Below, one piece after another: positions 12,101 to 18,766 of a stretch of 64,000 nucleotides of DNA. Position 1 is the first letter of the stretch; the number at the start of each line of letters is the position of its first letter. The notes beneath the pieces were generated by a model, which saw nothing but the letters and a program-made list of their open reading frames with translations, was not told the DNA's origin and made no database searches. The translations under genes were made by a program, and so were the position numbers. Origin of the DNA: a virus; IMG/VR virus record IMGVR_UViG_3300001041_000012, positions 1-64,000 of that record, one strand, 5' to 3'.

Positions 12101-14247
12101 AGTAAATCAAGACCATCTCCAATTCCAGATTTAAAAGCCTTATACGTATCGGTTCCTTCAAGTTCAAAAGGTTCGATCTTGGCTGGATAGTTATCCGGTT
12201 CCACGGGAGGTGTAATAATAATGACCGGCCGAGGATCTGTTTTTAAGTCTACTGTGTTGCTCCAGTTGCTTTCATAAACACCTCGTACAGCAGTTATATA
12301 AAACGTGTAGAGACGGTCATAATCGGTTACCTTAAGATCAATAACTCGATCGCCTGCCTTGGCGATATCAATAATGTCACCTGTATCATTGTAAATATTA
12401 AAGGCGTTAATGTCTTCATCTGAAGGATAATCCCATCGTAGCGTAATATCAAATCCACTAATGCTTCCGGCTAGATTACTAGGCGTTCTCGGGAAATCAA
12501 TAATTTCATCATCTTCTGGGAATGAAATCATGAGCTCTGTAGGATCTGATTCACCTGCTATATTATAGCCATGTAATGTCCAGTCGATAATGTTGCCTGG
12601 AACATAGACAGAAGACTTATAATAAGTGTTCGTTGTTTCAGTTAATAACTTATCACCAGCATCATAAATACGATACGTATCGGGAGACCATTTATCGGAT
12701 GTAGTATCAGCGATATCCTTATTGGGTTTCCAGTAGATCAGTAGTGATCGGTTCTTGGGATTTATGACAACATTAAAATCAACAATCTCTAATGGGACGT
12801 GAACATTGAATTCAGGTTTTGGTGGCTCTGGAGGCGGCGGTGGAGGATCAAACTTAACTGTGATCGTGGCGTTATTTGAATGTGAGCTAAATCCATATTT
12901 ATTAAAGGCTGCAACATTACGAGTAAATACACCCTCTACGGCAATCTCTCGATACTCCGTCATGTTCGATGTCATTGTGGCAATCTCTACTCCATTTTCA
13001 TCAAACAATGTATAGCCTGTTTCATCGTCAGCATTATCAACCCAAGTCCAAACAATATGATTGTCAACTAATTCAACGGTTAATTTAGTTGGCCCTTTAG
13101 GAATTAGAACCAGTGTAATCGAAGCATCATTAGAATGTGCACTCATTCCTCCGATGTTATAAGCGGCGACGTTGCGGGTTATCGTTCCTTGAGCAACAAC
13201 GTCTTCTCTAAACTCTCGCGTACCAGCAGGAAAGGTTTGAACCATAGCACCAGTGTCTGAATTAAACATCTGGTATCCATCTTCATTCGTTGCATTATCT
13301 TTCCATAGCCATATGATTTGTCCATTAAGTAATGAAACCGTTAACTCCGTTGGATCCTTGGGTGCGTCCGGAACATTCGTTAAGTATCCATAGATAAGGT
13401 CTTCGCTTGATTCAGACTTTATAACCGGCGTGTTCTTATTCATGAAGACATAGATATTAGGATTCAACGAAACCACTTCATAATATAAGATAGTCATATC
13501 AGATTTGGCTGCTCGGTTTCTTGTCGTATACTCCGTAATACTCGCCGACATCAAGGCTGAAACTTTACTTGAGTTTAATAACTTGGCGGTGTTTAAGTTC
13601 TTATTCGTATAATCAATGTCACTGTCGAGCGTAATCTCTAAATTAACATCCAGTAAATTTCCTTCGTTAACTGAAGATATAACAACGGATGTTCCTTCAC
13701 AAGTAAAACCATATGTACCTGTTGTTATAGGATTCGACTTATCAGTAAAGTCTAAGATCAAGATACCATCTTTGATAATCATAATCCGATTACCTAAGAT
13801 TTGTGCATCGAGCCTATGAGTCGTATGAACGGGCCAAGGCGCTGAAGGATCAACTTCAACTAGAGATAGAAGTTTACCTCCATAATATTTATAGAGCTTT
13901 AAGCTTCTAGGAAAGTTATTACCTCCGCCGTCCCAGGCTAGATAATAATAGGGACTCGATATATCGGTATATCTAAAGACAAGACCAACAAACTCCCCAA
14001 TCACCGTAGGCAGCGTAAAGGTAATACCAAAACGATAATCTGTCTTAGTATTTGCACTGTTGATATAACCACTCATTAAGTGATCATCGCTTGTACATTC
14101 GACCGCTCCATTGTCATTAAGTTTCCATTTACCGGGGCGGGACTTACTACGATCAAATTTAGTCCAGCCATTAAAGACCGTTGTACCACTTGTAGTCGTT
14201 GTCACAAACAACTTACAAGTACTCTTTAATTTATATTGGAAGTCCAT
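6145..14247 (-). CDS. Giant lectin/Fn3/Ig-domain tail adhesin (2700 aa)
   Basis: Starts at ATG 14247 with SD GGAGGTG. Residues about 20-200 resemble a concanavalin/laminin-G jelly roll (GLVFRYTD, YYYLAWDG, LDAQILGNRIMIIKDG). About 300-465 are two Fn3-like repeats with W(L/T)W-x-D-N-A. A polyproline hinge (PPPPPPEPP) follows near 467, then two more Fn3-like units to about 675. About 827-1020 is a second jelly roll whose GIAFRIKDKFNYYALQW resembles thrombospondin C-terminal domains. The long middle is repetitive beta sequence with discoidin/sandwich character. About 2509-2600 resembles a bacterial Ig-like domain (VSLDKFGNPVVDDEI). It is the largest gene of the promoter-led last block. I infer a very long surface-binding fibre or curly appendage. 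The domain calls are from eye-read motifs. Confidence 0.72.
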   Translation of the reverse strand: MDFQYKLKSTCKLFVTTTTSGTTVFNGWTKFDRSKSRPGKWKLNDNGAVECTSDDHLMSGYINSANTKTDYRFGITFTLPTVIGEFVGLVFRYTDISSPYYYLAWDGGGNNFPRSLKLYKYYGGKLLSLVEVDPSAPWPVHTTHRLDAQILGNRIMIIKDGILILDFTDKSNPITTGTYGFTCEGTSVVISSVNEGNLLDVNLEITLDSDIDYTNKNLNTAKLLNSSKVSALMSASITEYTTRNRAAKSDMTILYYEVVSLNPNIYVFMNKNTPVIKSESSEDLIYGYLTNVPDAPKDPTELTVSLLNGQIIWLWKDNATNEDGYQMFNSDTGAMVQTFPAGTREFREDVVAQGTITRNVAAYNIGGMSAHSNDASITLVLIPKGPTKLTVELVDNHIVWTWVDNADDETGYTLFDENGVEIATMTSNMTEYREIAVEGVFTRNVAAFNKYGFSSHSNNATITVKFDPPPPPPEPPKPEFNVHVPLEIVDFNVVINPKNRSLLIYWKPNKDIADTTSDKWSPDTYRIYDAGDKLLTETTNTYYKSSVYVPGNIIDWTLHGYNIAGESDPTELMISFPEDDEIIDFPRTPSNLAGSISGFDITLRWDYPSDEDINAFNIYNDTGDIIDIAKAGDRVIDLKVTDYDRLYTFYITAVRGVYESNWSNTVDLKTDPRPVIIITPPVEPDNYPAKIEPFELEGTDTYKAFKSGIGDGLDLLVNVDAAADPNELFTYDVQLKGYRKSIIQAYPKRTFNFKFTAVGNEHRLIYTGDLTGILRMYPKENLDFDINAKAFYPLQVNATLTATFKPYTQTPIDFNYTITANCQGNVKTGFTNDKFDKTLGPGGPAIFGQTGGAGFVFDNVNNYIKTTRNGSSDLYWPSICEAYTNLDLKCNFMVDKAADSDDDLIGIAFRIKDKFNYYALQWNNKGYTEFDFNKHHLQLWKVVNNVPSLVYAFPNSVGWTWNVWYPFRLQLNGNNFTITLNNITYTCSDPNSTFMEGSFGPWAMSQGGAIWKDWTVDNVKYFTTSKTLTNSITDVNNSVPTNKQLTSDPLNSIMNSDIESKRIAEGFAVTDWIVLNYGIQSNTSGVTVYSNNNTTGGDVARGYTSLSTLTLGTVDDTVSKGPDPYIISDDNSMLLTNTPVSTIMQSTIEAYRVSKGYTSIGSITYTASTTSPDTSVNIINNTSLYGQNSTVSYSGSKNYKNSIFSDHEEISIDTINGITLTNSLGEVYLGTEASISYSIQRNDASRSLIRLNGLNILAKGSNTYTDISLSDSVDGKNPVYRYIQEVGAPAGIEAHCVLIKTGGDSNTYYYWDDGSDVHADGAYTPMTLFSTVQFATGANPKEIILPWSGETDWLEGTLNGKLPLLKNGDGLRNFIIPILMDIIDNVTEIVYTVEKNDPDVKLTIFEEIGNTTSIPGNIATFSYNTMSPVTIMIPWYGVKNTSAIYKVNSLEPKRISDKYVSPKGEGSIKNDITWDSGITDYCLVITSNNPNVSVKLIRIPDDYVTSEDFIDIELIAEIVNPTQTGWSPMIHNGYYYLNQAENFLYSEPIVRGRPESENVIRTIDFSYTLIGIAERVYPAMDVGIFDNILNDFVLGTQTNLIIGNDLRLAGNTPGSYTSSEHILNHQPDVVDPIVIDSICNDGSSVDIYYMNKFGEWCSINSTEVPGDVGINIRYKINLNPGSRQETYDSEYLVSASNMTGGINTSNASGSLEILNTDLLEGTYTSQPINLGTQITSLGGLTLNYNNNGGIVDVYTVTSNSPDGPWDGTSEPLVPCTGIIMSVIKQYLCFVLKLKSSKKDGVITPSVTINSQTPYITSPVINAGHVVQWNTFTVDAIMPFAGGDINVSTRSAHTESELSLASSLGSSNNTIMSEPNPFLVFDLSLIPGRSADYDKYISQPVDTDFQSSPLGTNVTSNVVSKTITLTNPKLDGEYQSKVIDFTRDIVSFYPIELNQGQDDNIQIETQSSSDGVIWSPRIPLTSTYDIQSPEYRYLRYFAKMSHIETDASTTYSETNLSYGALMDNVSTDDISISLIDVSRVGYLISGVKDLGVDVHSFDEITYSKTLTIDEPFISLQSPMGTMENPEVLTDPLDHILHFSYKYSGRDIIKLYTTTSDDIGGPWPEWDLVTNNTIVSSPKRYIKFLIEMESPSELQGLVVGNININYKVINFSSPTLSSIKMGAVVHDEVYPYVKSIKLNGVDSYTNISPLVQSVKLVPKLYNILSVTPIVNSIQWGVYINTYSLEERFNVKEMAHLAADTNYYRINDLTAAEIIQNYISLNQIDTTNLNITGYSYNCGVYGVNIVIDPVTYVITAQTTDTSIDEVMQQVRIRVEDWLAQITPIPQQGCPIVVTNVLGDPMTHVNFLDEFNNVTLTNTEILIYSNSQVIPLGHRDIDPDSILLTIDDAPIDGYVLDSTLYLGHEYDPGTRITLKYNVLNSFIVDYNYDLEDDYALISFYSPILDDTGEIKVRAEVSKDSAYYVATELNLNPLKNPMNTGFIYLVDDILPSVKLDVTFNPNMINANGYDKLTINVVSLDKFGNPVVDDEIKFSLKQNGSPVNLLASNYATTNQYGCATTILMSNTTPSDLALEVTNLSSGVIGNYIIHQRLDVGKHKLSLNQVGNKITATLILETQEPGSAIPIIFSSEPVTGTEFSLSKTLGMINAVGEDSTILSGDGIAKVTATIESLGLVESILSEVKPVV

Positions 14248-14251
14248 GAAT

Positions 14252-15349
14252 CTACACCTCCGAGTATTTTAACCAAGGACGAATATCAGCATCAGTGAAG
14301 CTAGGAATAACACCATAACCCGACATCTCAGGTGAAGCAATATCCCAGAATCCATCACCCCATACGAACTTGTCCCACATAACTGGAACACTATTAGTAA
14401 TAATATCAACGAAGTATTGTAATTTAGCTGTAGCTAATCCATTTTGATCGAAGAGTTCTGACTGTAATACGGTATCCGTTTTATTGTAGAGCTCATGAAT
14501 TCCGAGTCGTGCAACGTATGTAATGGTTCTGCTTTGTTTACGGTAGTCGATATTTCCCCGTAAGACGATTCGACCACTGGTATCAGTTATTAGTTCGCTT
14601 TGTGTGATTGGTATGCCGTCAACTTCGATTGTATCAATCGAAACCCTAGGTTCCTTTAAGGTGATACTAAGGCCGCCATCCGGCCAGATTACTTCACTCG
14701 TGAGACCCAGTTCTCGGGCGATACCATTACAAAGTCCAATTCTTGAAGCATTTGCCGGATGCCTAAAGACATCAAGGATACGCTTCTTATAATCAATATT
14801 TCGTTCACCAAAAATTCGAGGTGTTCGAAGCAGCATGCCAAACTCATCAAAGAAGTTCCAGATGTGGTGTAGTTTTAACTCTAAGTCTTGTTCTAAAACA
14901 ATAGTGTCTGAAGCATCTTTAATTGACATGCGTAGAATGCCACTATATTTATCTCTAACATAAATAATGTTATGTAAGTAGTCAATGTAATAAGGATTAT
15001 TATAGAAGACTTGTCGATAGTTTAATTTATCTTCATTAAATCCTGTGAGCAAAACTTGTAAACTTGGCGCCTCTTCTAATGGATAAGGAGGTGCGCTATA
15101 AGTAATTAAAGTATCCTGTGAAATAGCTGCAGGTAAGAAGGCCTTATAGATAATATCCACTTGACTTAAGTCAGCGGTTTTTAAGTATTGGTTCTTGTAA
15201 GCATAATCGAGGAGATAAACTATATCATCATATTCAAGTCCAATAACGTTTAAGAATTGTGCTCCGGTTGACTCCGGATCTTTACGCATCTTAAACCAAC
15301 TTGGAAGTTCTTTCATCATCTTCTTAGTAATTTCAGCGAACTTATTCAT
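14252..15349 (-). CDS. Baseplate wedge / tail-protein-I-like component
   Basis: A 365-aa protein from ATG 15349, SD GAGGGGAG about ten bases upstream. The N-terminal 60 residues are helical (EITKKMMKELPSWFKMRKDPESTGAQFLNVIG), like proteins that dock on a baseplate-J wedge. The middle contains NIDYKKRILDVFRHPANAS near 205-223, a phrase typical of tail protein I/wedge proteins that process short phage tail or fibre attachments. Next comes a small beta domain (SIDTIEVDGIPITQSEL...RTITYVARLG). The C terminus holds a tryptophan-rich stretch (MWDKFVWGDGFWD). It is the first gene after the promoter at 15434-15462 and directly precedes the giant adhesin, fitting a connector between baseplate and fibre. 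The family assignment is tentative. Confidence 0.6.
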   Translation of the reverse strand: MNKFAEITKKMMKELPSWFKMRKDPESTGAQFLNVIGLEYDDIVYLLDYAYKNQYLKTADLSQVDIIYKAFLPAAISQDTLITYSAPPYPLEEAPSLQVLLTGFNEDKLNYRQVFYNNPYYIDYLHNIIYVRDKYSGILRMSIKDASDTIVLEQDLELKLHHIWNFFDEFGMLLRTPRIFGERNIDYKKRILDVFRHPANASRIGLCNGIARELGLTSEVIWPDGGLSITLKEPRVSIDTIEVDGIPITQSELITDTSGRIVLRGNIDYRKQSRTITYVARLGIHELYNKTDTVLQSELFDQNGLATAKLQYFVDIITNSVPVMWDKFVWGDGFWDIASPEMSGYGVIPSFTDADIRPWLKYSEV

Positions 15350-15375
15350 AAAGCATAGACTCCCCTCGCAAGTTT

Positions 15376-15403
15376 AGCCAGTGCGATATTGCTCGCACTG
15401 GCT
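15376..15403 (-). promoter_or_regulatory. Leader hairpin, 11-bp perfect stem
   Basis: A perfect 11-base inverted repeat (AGCCAGTGCGA / TCGCACTGGCT) with a six-base loop sits in the 97-base gap between the 185-aa and 365-aa genes. On the transcribed strand it is followed by AAACTTGCG rather than a U-run, so it lacks the usual mark of an intrinsic terminator. It lies downstream of the promoter at 15434-15462, so it would form in the 5' leader. It could protect the message, pause polymerase, or act as a weak or factor-assisted terminator for the upstream operon. Confidence 0.8.
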
Positions 15404-15433
15404 TGTTACTTTTGAATTACAATTTGTAACTCC

Positions 15434-15462
15434 ATTATATCATGGATTAATGAGGCGGTAAA
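15434..15462 (-). promoter_or_regulatory. Sigma70/sigmaA-type promoter with extended -10
   Basis: Read on the minus strand, TTTACC (15457-15462) is followed after exactly 17 bases by TATAAT (15434-15439), preceded by TGA so that an extended -10 (TGN) is present. Transcription would begin near 15426-15428 and read the 365-aa gene and the giant adhesin block. A 13-base palindrome TTACAATTTGTAA (15417-15429) overlaps the predicted start site and could be an operator. The -35 overlaps the end of the upstream 185-aa gene. It is the best promoter-like sequence noticed in the window; use in vivo is unproven. Confidence 0.6.
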
Positions 15463-16004
15463 GCACGATAACTGATTAAGATTTTGTCACCAATCCATGG
15501 TGCTTCGATAAATGTAATAAAGCGGCCATCTACGGTATAGTCATCATTAAGTGATTGTAAGATCCCATTAATAAAAAGCATTGTGCTACGAAGCAGTGGT
15601 ATATTAGAAGTATAAAACAGTGTGTTGACATCATTAATCGCACCAACGGGTATCTCCATGTCGATGTGAATGTGATCGCCCGGTATAAACGTAGTTCCTG
15701 CTCCGGCTCCTTCAATGCGAATCACGACAAAGTCACTAAACATTAACTCTTCAGTAAACTGAATGGTTGACGTATTCACTTCGATGTAGCCTTCGGCAGG
15801 TTGCTGCAAGATACCGTTGACAAAGACTTTAAGTTGATCTGTATTCGGAACGTATAAATGACCCGTATCAACGGTTATTTCGCCGCCCTGAGCAATGAAC
15901 TCTTTACTATAGGGCTCCATCATGCCAATCATTTGATGACCAAAGTCTACATAGTCATCACTCGTTGCGGCAACTTGGCGAACGGGAATTCTTTGAATAC
16001 CCAT
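15447..16004 (-). CDS. Small beta-repeat tail/fibre accessory protein
   Basis: A 185-aa protein from ATG 16004, SD GGAGATG. Two copies of a beta unit are visible. The first (about 56-100) reads LKVFVNGILQQPAEGYIEV...IQFTEE...DFVVIRIEG. The second (about 138-182) reads TMLFINGILQSLNDDYTV...ITFIEAPWIGDKILISYRA. The pattern NG-(I/V)-LQ...Y-x-V...I-x-F...D-x-(V/I) is common in phage fibre and neck-appendage domains. The segment between holds GDHIHIDMEIPVG. It is the last gene before the promoter at 15434 and follows the NlpC-like hydrolase. A structural accessory role is inferred from the repeat type; the exact partner is unknown. Confidence 0.68.
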   Translation of the reverse strand: MGIQRIPVRQVAATSDDYVDFGHQMIGMMEPYSKEFIAQGGEITVDTGHLYVPNTDQLKVFVNGILQQPAEGYIEVNTSTIQFTEELMFSDFVVIRIEGAGAGTTFIPGDHIHIDMEIPVGAINDVNTLFYTSNIPLLRSTMLFINGILQSLNDDYTVDGRFITFIEAPWIGDKILISYRALPPH

Positions 16005-16008
16005 TAGA

Positions 16009-16494
16009 TCATCTCCAATAAGAACGGTGTGATCGGGTTGACCGAATCACGATCGGTGACTCCGCAATATCCTCAGGCGTTACGTTTCCTGGATCTTTCC
16101 ATGGAACTAAGTCAACGCCTTGAGATAAAAAGGCTAAATCGATTAATTCTGAACAGATCAATCGGTTCTTAGAATTCAGATAAGAACGAGCGTGAAACAG
16201 AATTTCAATAAGGAGTCCCATAAGTTGAATATAATCATACTGCAAGTCTAACTGTGCTAAAGCATATGCTATGACACTATCGCGCTGTGTATCTGTCAAA
16301 TTATAGACATGAACTAAGTCATAATCTAAATAAGAATTTGGATGAATTGAGACTTTCTTAAAGACATCAATCTCTATTATGTCAGTATCAGAAATTGCAA
16401 GCGCAACATGACTATATTCAGAATGAGTAATGGCCTTTATTAATTTAGAGGCCAGACCATTACCACGTACGAGTAAAATATCTCCTGCTCGCAT
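16009..16494 (-). CDS. Permuted NlpC/P60 (YiiX-like) papain-fold hydrolase
   Basis: A 161-aa protein from ATG 16494 with an almost perfect SD AAGGAGG. It opens with MRAGDILLVRG and continues with ITHSEYSHVALAI, then places a cysteine late in RLICSELIDLAF. This order (GDI..., Ser-His-Val, acidic residue, then Cys-Ser-Glu-Leu) is the hallmark of circularly permuted NlpC/P60 enzymes. Candidate catalytic residues are His29 and Cys114, with Glu41 as a third polar residue. There is no signal peptide. Family members cleave peptide or acyl linkages in peptidoglycan or lipids. Lying inside a fibre cassette, it may be a virion or lysis-stage wall hydrolase, or process a fibre. The fold call is fairly firm; the substrate is unknown. 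Confidence 0.75.
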   Translation of the reverse strand: MRAGDILLVRGNGLASKLIKAITHSEYSHVALAISDTDIIEIDVFKKVSIHPNSYLDYDLVHVYNLTDTQRDSVIAYALAQLDLQYDYIQLMGLLIEILFHARSYLNSKNRLICSELIDLAFLSQGVDLVPWKDPGNVTPEDIAESPIVIRSTRSHRSYWR

Positions 16495-16507
16495 TGGCGT
16501 TACCTCC

Positions 16508-16936
16508 TTAGAAAGAGCCTGTAATTTCAGCCTTCTTGACTTTATACTCCGTACGATTCGCTTCGACCGATTGATTCAATTGATCAAAGTAAGAAGAGTA
16601 CCAGTCATTAAGGCTTAGGGTCACTTCATGATTCATGACAGTCTCTTTGAAGTGATCATAGAATGCCTGCTCATCCATGGTTAATTCTTCGCCACTGTCC
16701 TTCTTAAAGAAGATCTTAGCTAGGAAGAAGAGACCAAACTCCAGAGCTGATAAGGCTGGATAGGGGTTAATATTCTTTGAATAGATATCAAAGAGTATAG
16801 ACTTAACTTGCTCTCGTTCGATCACGGTCATCGCATTATAGTCCGCTTTCGTGATCAAGTTATTCTTAAGTTTATAAGTCAACGAATCAAGAACTTGTTG
16901 TTCATCAGAGATTAAAGAGAAGGTTTCTTTTGCCAT
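16508..16936 (-). CDS. Small helical protein, possible fibre accessory
   Basis: A 142-aa protein. ATG 16936 is preferred over GTG 16945, because the SD AAAGGAGTG abuts the GTG but is eight bases from the ATG. The sequence is acidic and mostly helical (SDEQQVLDSLTYKLKNNLITKADYN near the start, a central hydrophobic helix ALEFGLFFLAKIFF, and an amphipathic C-terminal third). It lies directly after the last large receptor-binding gene and before the NlpC-like hydrolase. Small helical genes in this position are often fibre chaperones or attachment factors, but no family is recognised and no motif supports a specific role. Confidence 0.6.
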   Translation of the reverse strand: MAKETFSLISDEQQVLDSLTYKLKNNLITKADYNAMTVIEREQVKSILFDIYSKNINPYPALSALEFGLFFLAKIFFKKDSGEELTMDEQAFYDHFKETVMNHEVTLSLNDWYSSYFDQLNQSVEANRTEYKVKKAEITGSF

Positions 16937-16949
16937 GTGATTCACTCCT

Positions 16950-18722
16950 TTAATAGCTATCGGCTACCGTAATTTTATACGTTCCATTGTTATAGAGCTT
17001 GACTCGCATCAGGTTATCTAATGGATAACCGTAAGTATAGTCCGTTCCAGGTAAAGCCATATCCCAAGATCCTCGCAGATCAAAGGTACCCACTAAAACG
17101 TCTGTGCTTGCTATGTCATTACTTGCGTTCATCTCTAAGTAATAGCCAAATCGAATCGTATTATGATTGTCAGAATTGACAAGAGCAAGTGAACTCCAAG
17201 CTGATATAGAGATAGCATTGAATTGATTCGGGTCTATTCCATTTGATGAAATAAGATCTAAGTTCGAGATGTCAATAACATTCCAGGTATCGTTTTGATA
17301 AGTATACCAAGTGATACCGGAATCAGGGCTTGCGATGATTCGAACAATGCCTGTGCCTAATTGACTTGCCGTAATATTAAAACTTACGTTTTGAATATAC
17401 ATTAAATCGATATCTGCATTGGCTAAGATCAATTGAGGCTTCTTAGCAACACTTAAGGCTAAGTTAGTTATAGCACTCGGTGATTGAATTAATAACCTAG
17501 GACTTGTTAACTCTTGAAGAATCGAATTAGTGATCGCGTCAAGATTAAGCATACCGGAGTTAATAAACATAGCATCTGTTACTGGAGCTATGCCAATAAC
17601 TTGCCAAGACGTTGTATAAGCTTTAATATCGCCGCTATCTTGAAATAAGAACTTAATAGTCTCATTGGATTCAACAATTAAGACAGGGCGGAATCCCGTA
17701 TCTGTACCTTTATAGCTAGATCCTCCGCCATTAAATGTCCAAGTATTTACACTGGTATTACCCATTTCACTTCTAGATGTTGAAGCGGTAGTCGTAGTAC
17801 TACAAGTACCATAAAATCCACTCCAATTCCATATAGCATTATCGCCAGGAGTAATAGTGTTATTCAAAGTAGAGTTAGCGATATATTTATTCCATTCGTT
17901 ATCAGTATCAGTAGAGTTAATACCACCAGTTAAGAGACGCACTGTTGTATTAAAATTTATAGGTTCATATACTTCTAATTCACCAATTCCAACTAATACA
18001 GCTCCATTATTGCTGGCAATATTAAGACGATAATAGCGATAAGCCACATTTGTAGATAATGAGTATACTCTTAATTGTGAAAGGGTCCATCCAGTCTCCG
18101 AGACTCTTGTATCTAATATTGTCCAATCGGAATTATTATTACTTCCCTCAAAAGTCCAGCTTTTTGGCATTTGCTCATCGGTTCCAACTGGTGAAGGCGT
18201 TCTGATTCCGTAACCTGATAGTAATTTATTAATAGATAAATCGATTTTTAACCATCCACTAGTAGTTAAAGCTGTACCCCACCGATCTGCATCGATGGAG
18301 TTAATATGATTAAATGCTTTCCAAGCACCATACAAGGCTGAATACTCAGAGGATGCGGAAACAACATAGGGAGACGGAAGCGCATTACCCGTCATAACAG
18401 GAGTTATATTTCTAATTTGTTCATTGATTAACAATCCCGAGCCACTAGCAATCCCGGCAGTATTTAAAGTGTCCCAGCTAATACTGTGTTGAATATTGCG
18501 GTCAGCAATTAAGATCTTACGTCGCTTAAAGTCGTCACCGACATAGATAAAGTTAAAACTACCGTCAGGTGTAGCAGAAGAGGCTACTGGAATTAGAGGA
18601 GCAGTTGTTGTTCCAAGTTCCGAGAACGAACCAACGACTCCAGAAGTAGGAGCCGTATAACGACAAGGAATATAATCACCAATTTGCATTAAAGCAGGAT
18701 CAGTACGTTGTGTTCTCGCCAT
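16950..18722 (-). CDS. Receptor-binding protein: split C-type lectin fold, F5/8C insert, shared C-domain
   Basis: A 590-aa protein from ATG 18722. Residues about 14-100 are the first half of a lectin/FGE-like fold (GDYIPCRYTAPTSG, FNFIYVGDDF, DRNIQHSISWDTLN). About 112-245 form an F5/8C (discoidin) domain with SWTFEGSNNNSDW and YRYYRLNIASNNG. About 255-352 are the second lectin half (LLTGGINSTDTDNEWNKYI, ITPGDNAIWNWSG) ending in GFRPVL. Residues 353-590 match the C-terminal module of the 721- and 2945-aa proteins (FLFQDSGDIKAY, PRLLIQS, IRFGYYLE). The stretch before GFRPVL differs sharply from its paralogues. Discoidin and C-type-lectin folds bind glycans or proteins, so this is a likely tip adhesin. 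Domain names rest on eye-read motifs. Confidence 0.75.
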   Translation of the reverse strand: MARTQRTDPALMQIGDYIPCRYTAPTSGVVGSFSELGTTTAPLIPVASSATPDGSFNFIYVGDDFKRRKILIADRNIQHSISWDTLNTAGIASGSGLLINEQIRNITPVMTGNALPSPYVVSASSEYSALYGAWKAFNHINSIDADRWGTALTTSGWLKIDLSINKLLSGYGIRTPSPVGTDEQMPKSWTFEGSNNNSDWTILDTRVSETGWTLSQLRVYSLSTNVAYRYYRLNIASNNGAVLVGIGELEVYEPINFNTTVRLLTGGINSTDTDNEWNKYIANSTLNNTITPGDNAIWNWSGFYGTCSTTTTASTSRSEMGNTSVNTWTFNGGGSSYKGTDTGFRPVLIVESNETIKFLFQDSGDIKAYTTSWQVIGIAPVTDAMFINSGMLNLDAITNSILQELTSPRLLIQSPSAITNLALSVAKKPQLILANADIDLMYIQNVSFNITASQLGTGIVRIIASPDSGITWYTYQNDTWNVIDISNLDLISSNGIDPNQFNAISISAWSSLALVNSDNHNTIRFGYYLEMNASNDIASTDVLVGTFDLRGSWDMALPGTDYTYGYPLDNLMRVKLYNNGTYKITVADSY

Positions 18723-18747
18723 GTAATCACTTCCAATCTAAGTAAGT

Positions 18748-18766
18748 TAAGGAACGTTATTCCTTA
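18748..18766 (-). promoter_or_regulatory. Intercistronic hairpin with stop codon in its loop
   Basis: A seven-base perfect stem TAAGGAA / TTCCTTA with a five-base loop lies at the junction between the 590- and 353-aa genes. The loop contains the TAA stop of the 353-aa gene. On the transcript there is no U-run after it. It belongs to a series of palindromes at gene junctions in this window and may protect 3' ends or mark processing sites. Confidence 0.6.

Noticed and set aside
15376-15403. Classical rho-independent terminator
   Set aside because: The stem is excellent, but the transcript continues AAACTTGCG without a U-tract. The same holds for the other junction palindromes.
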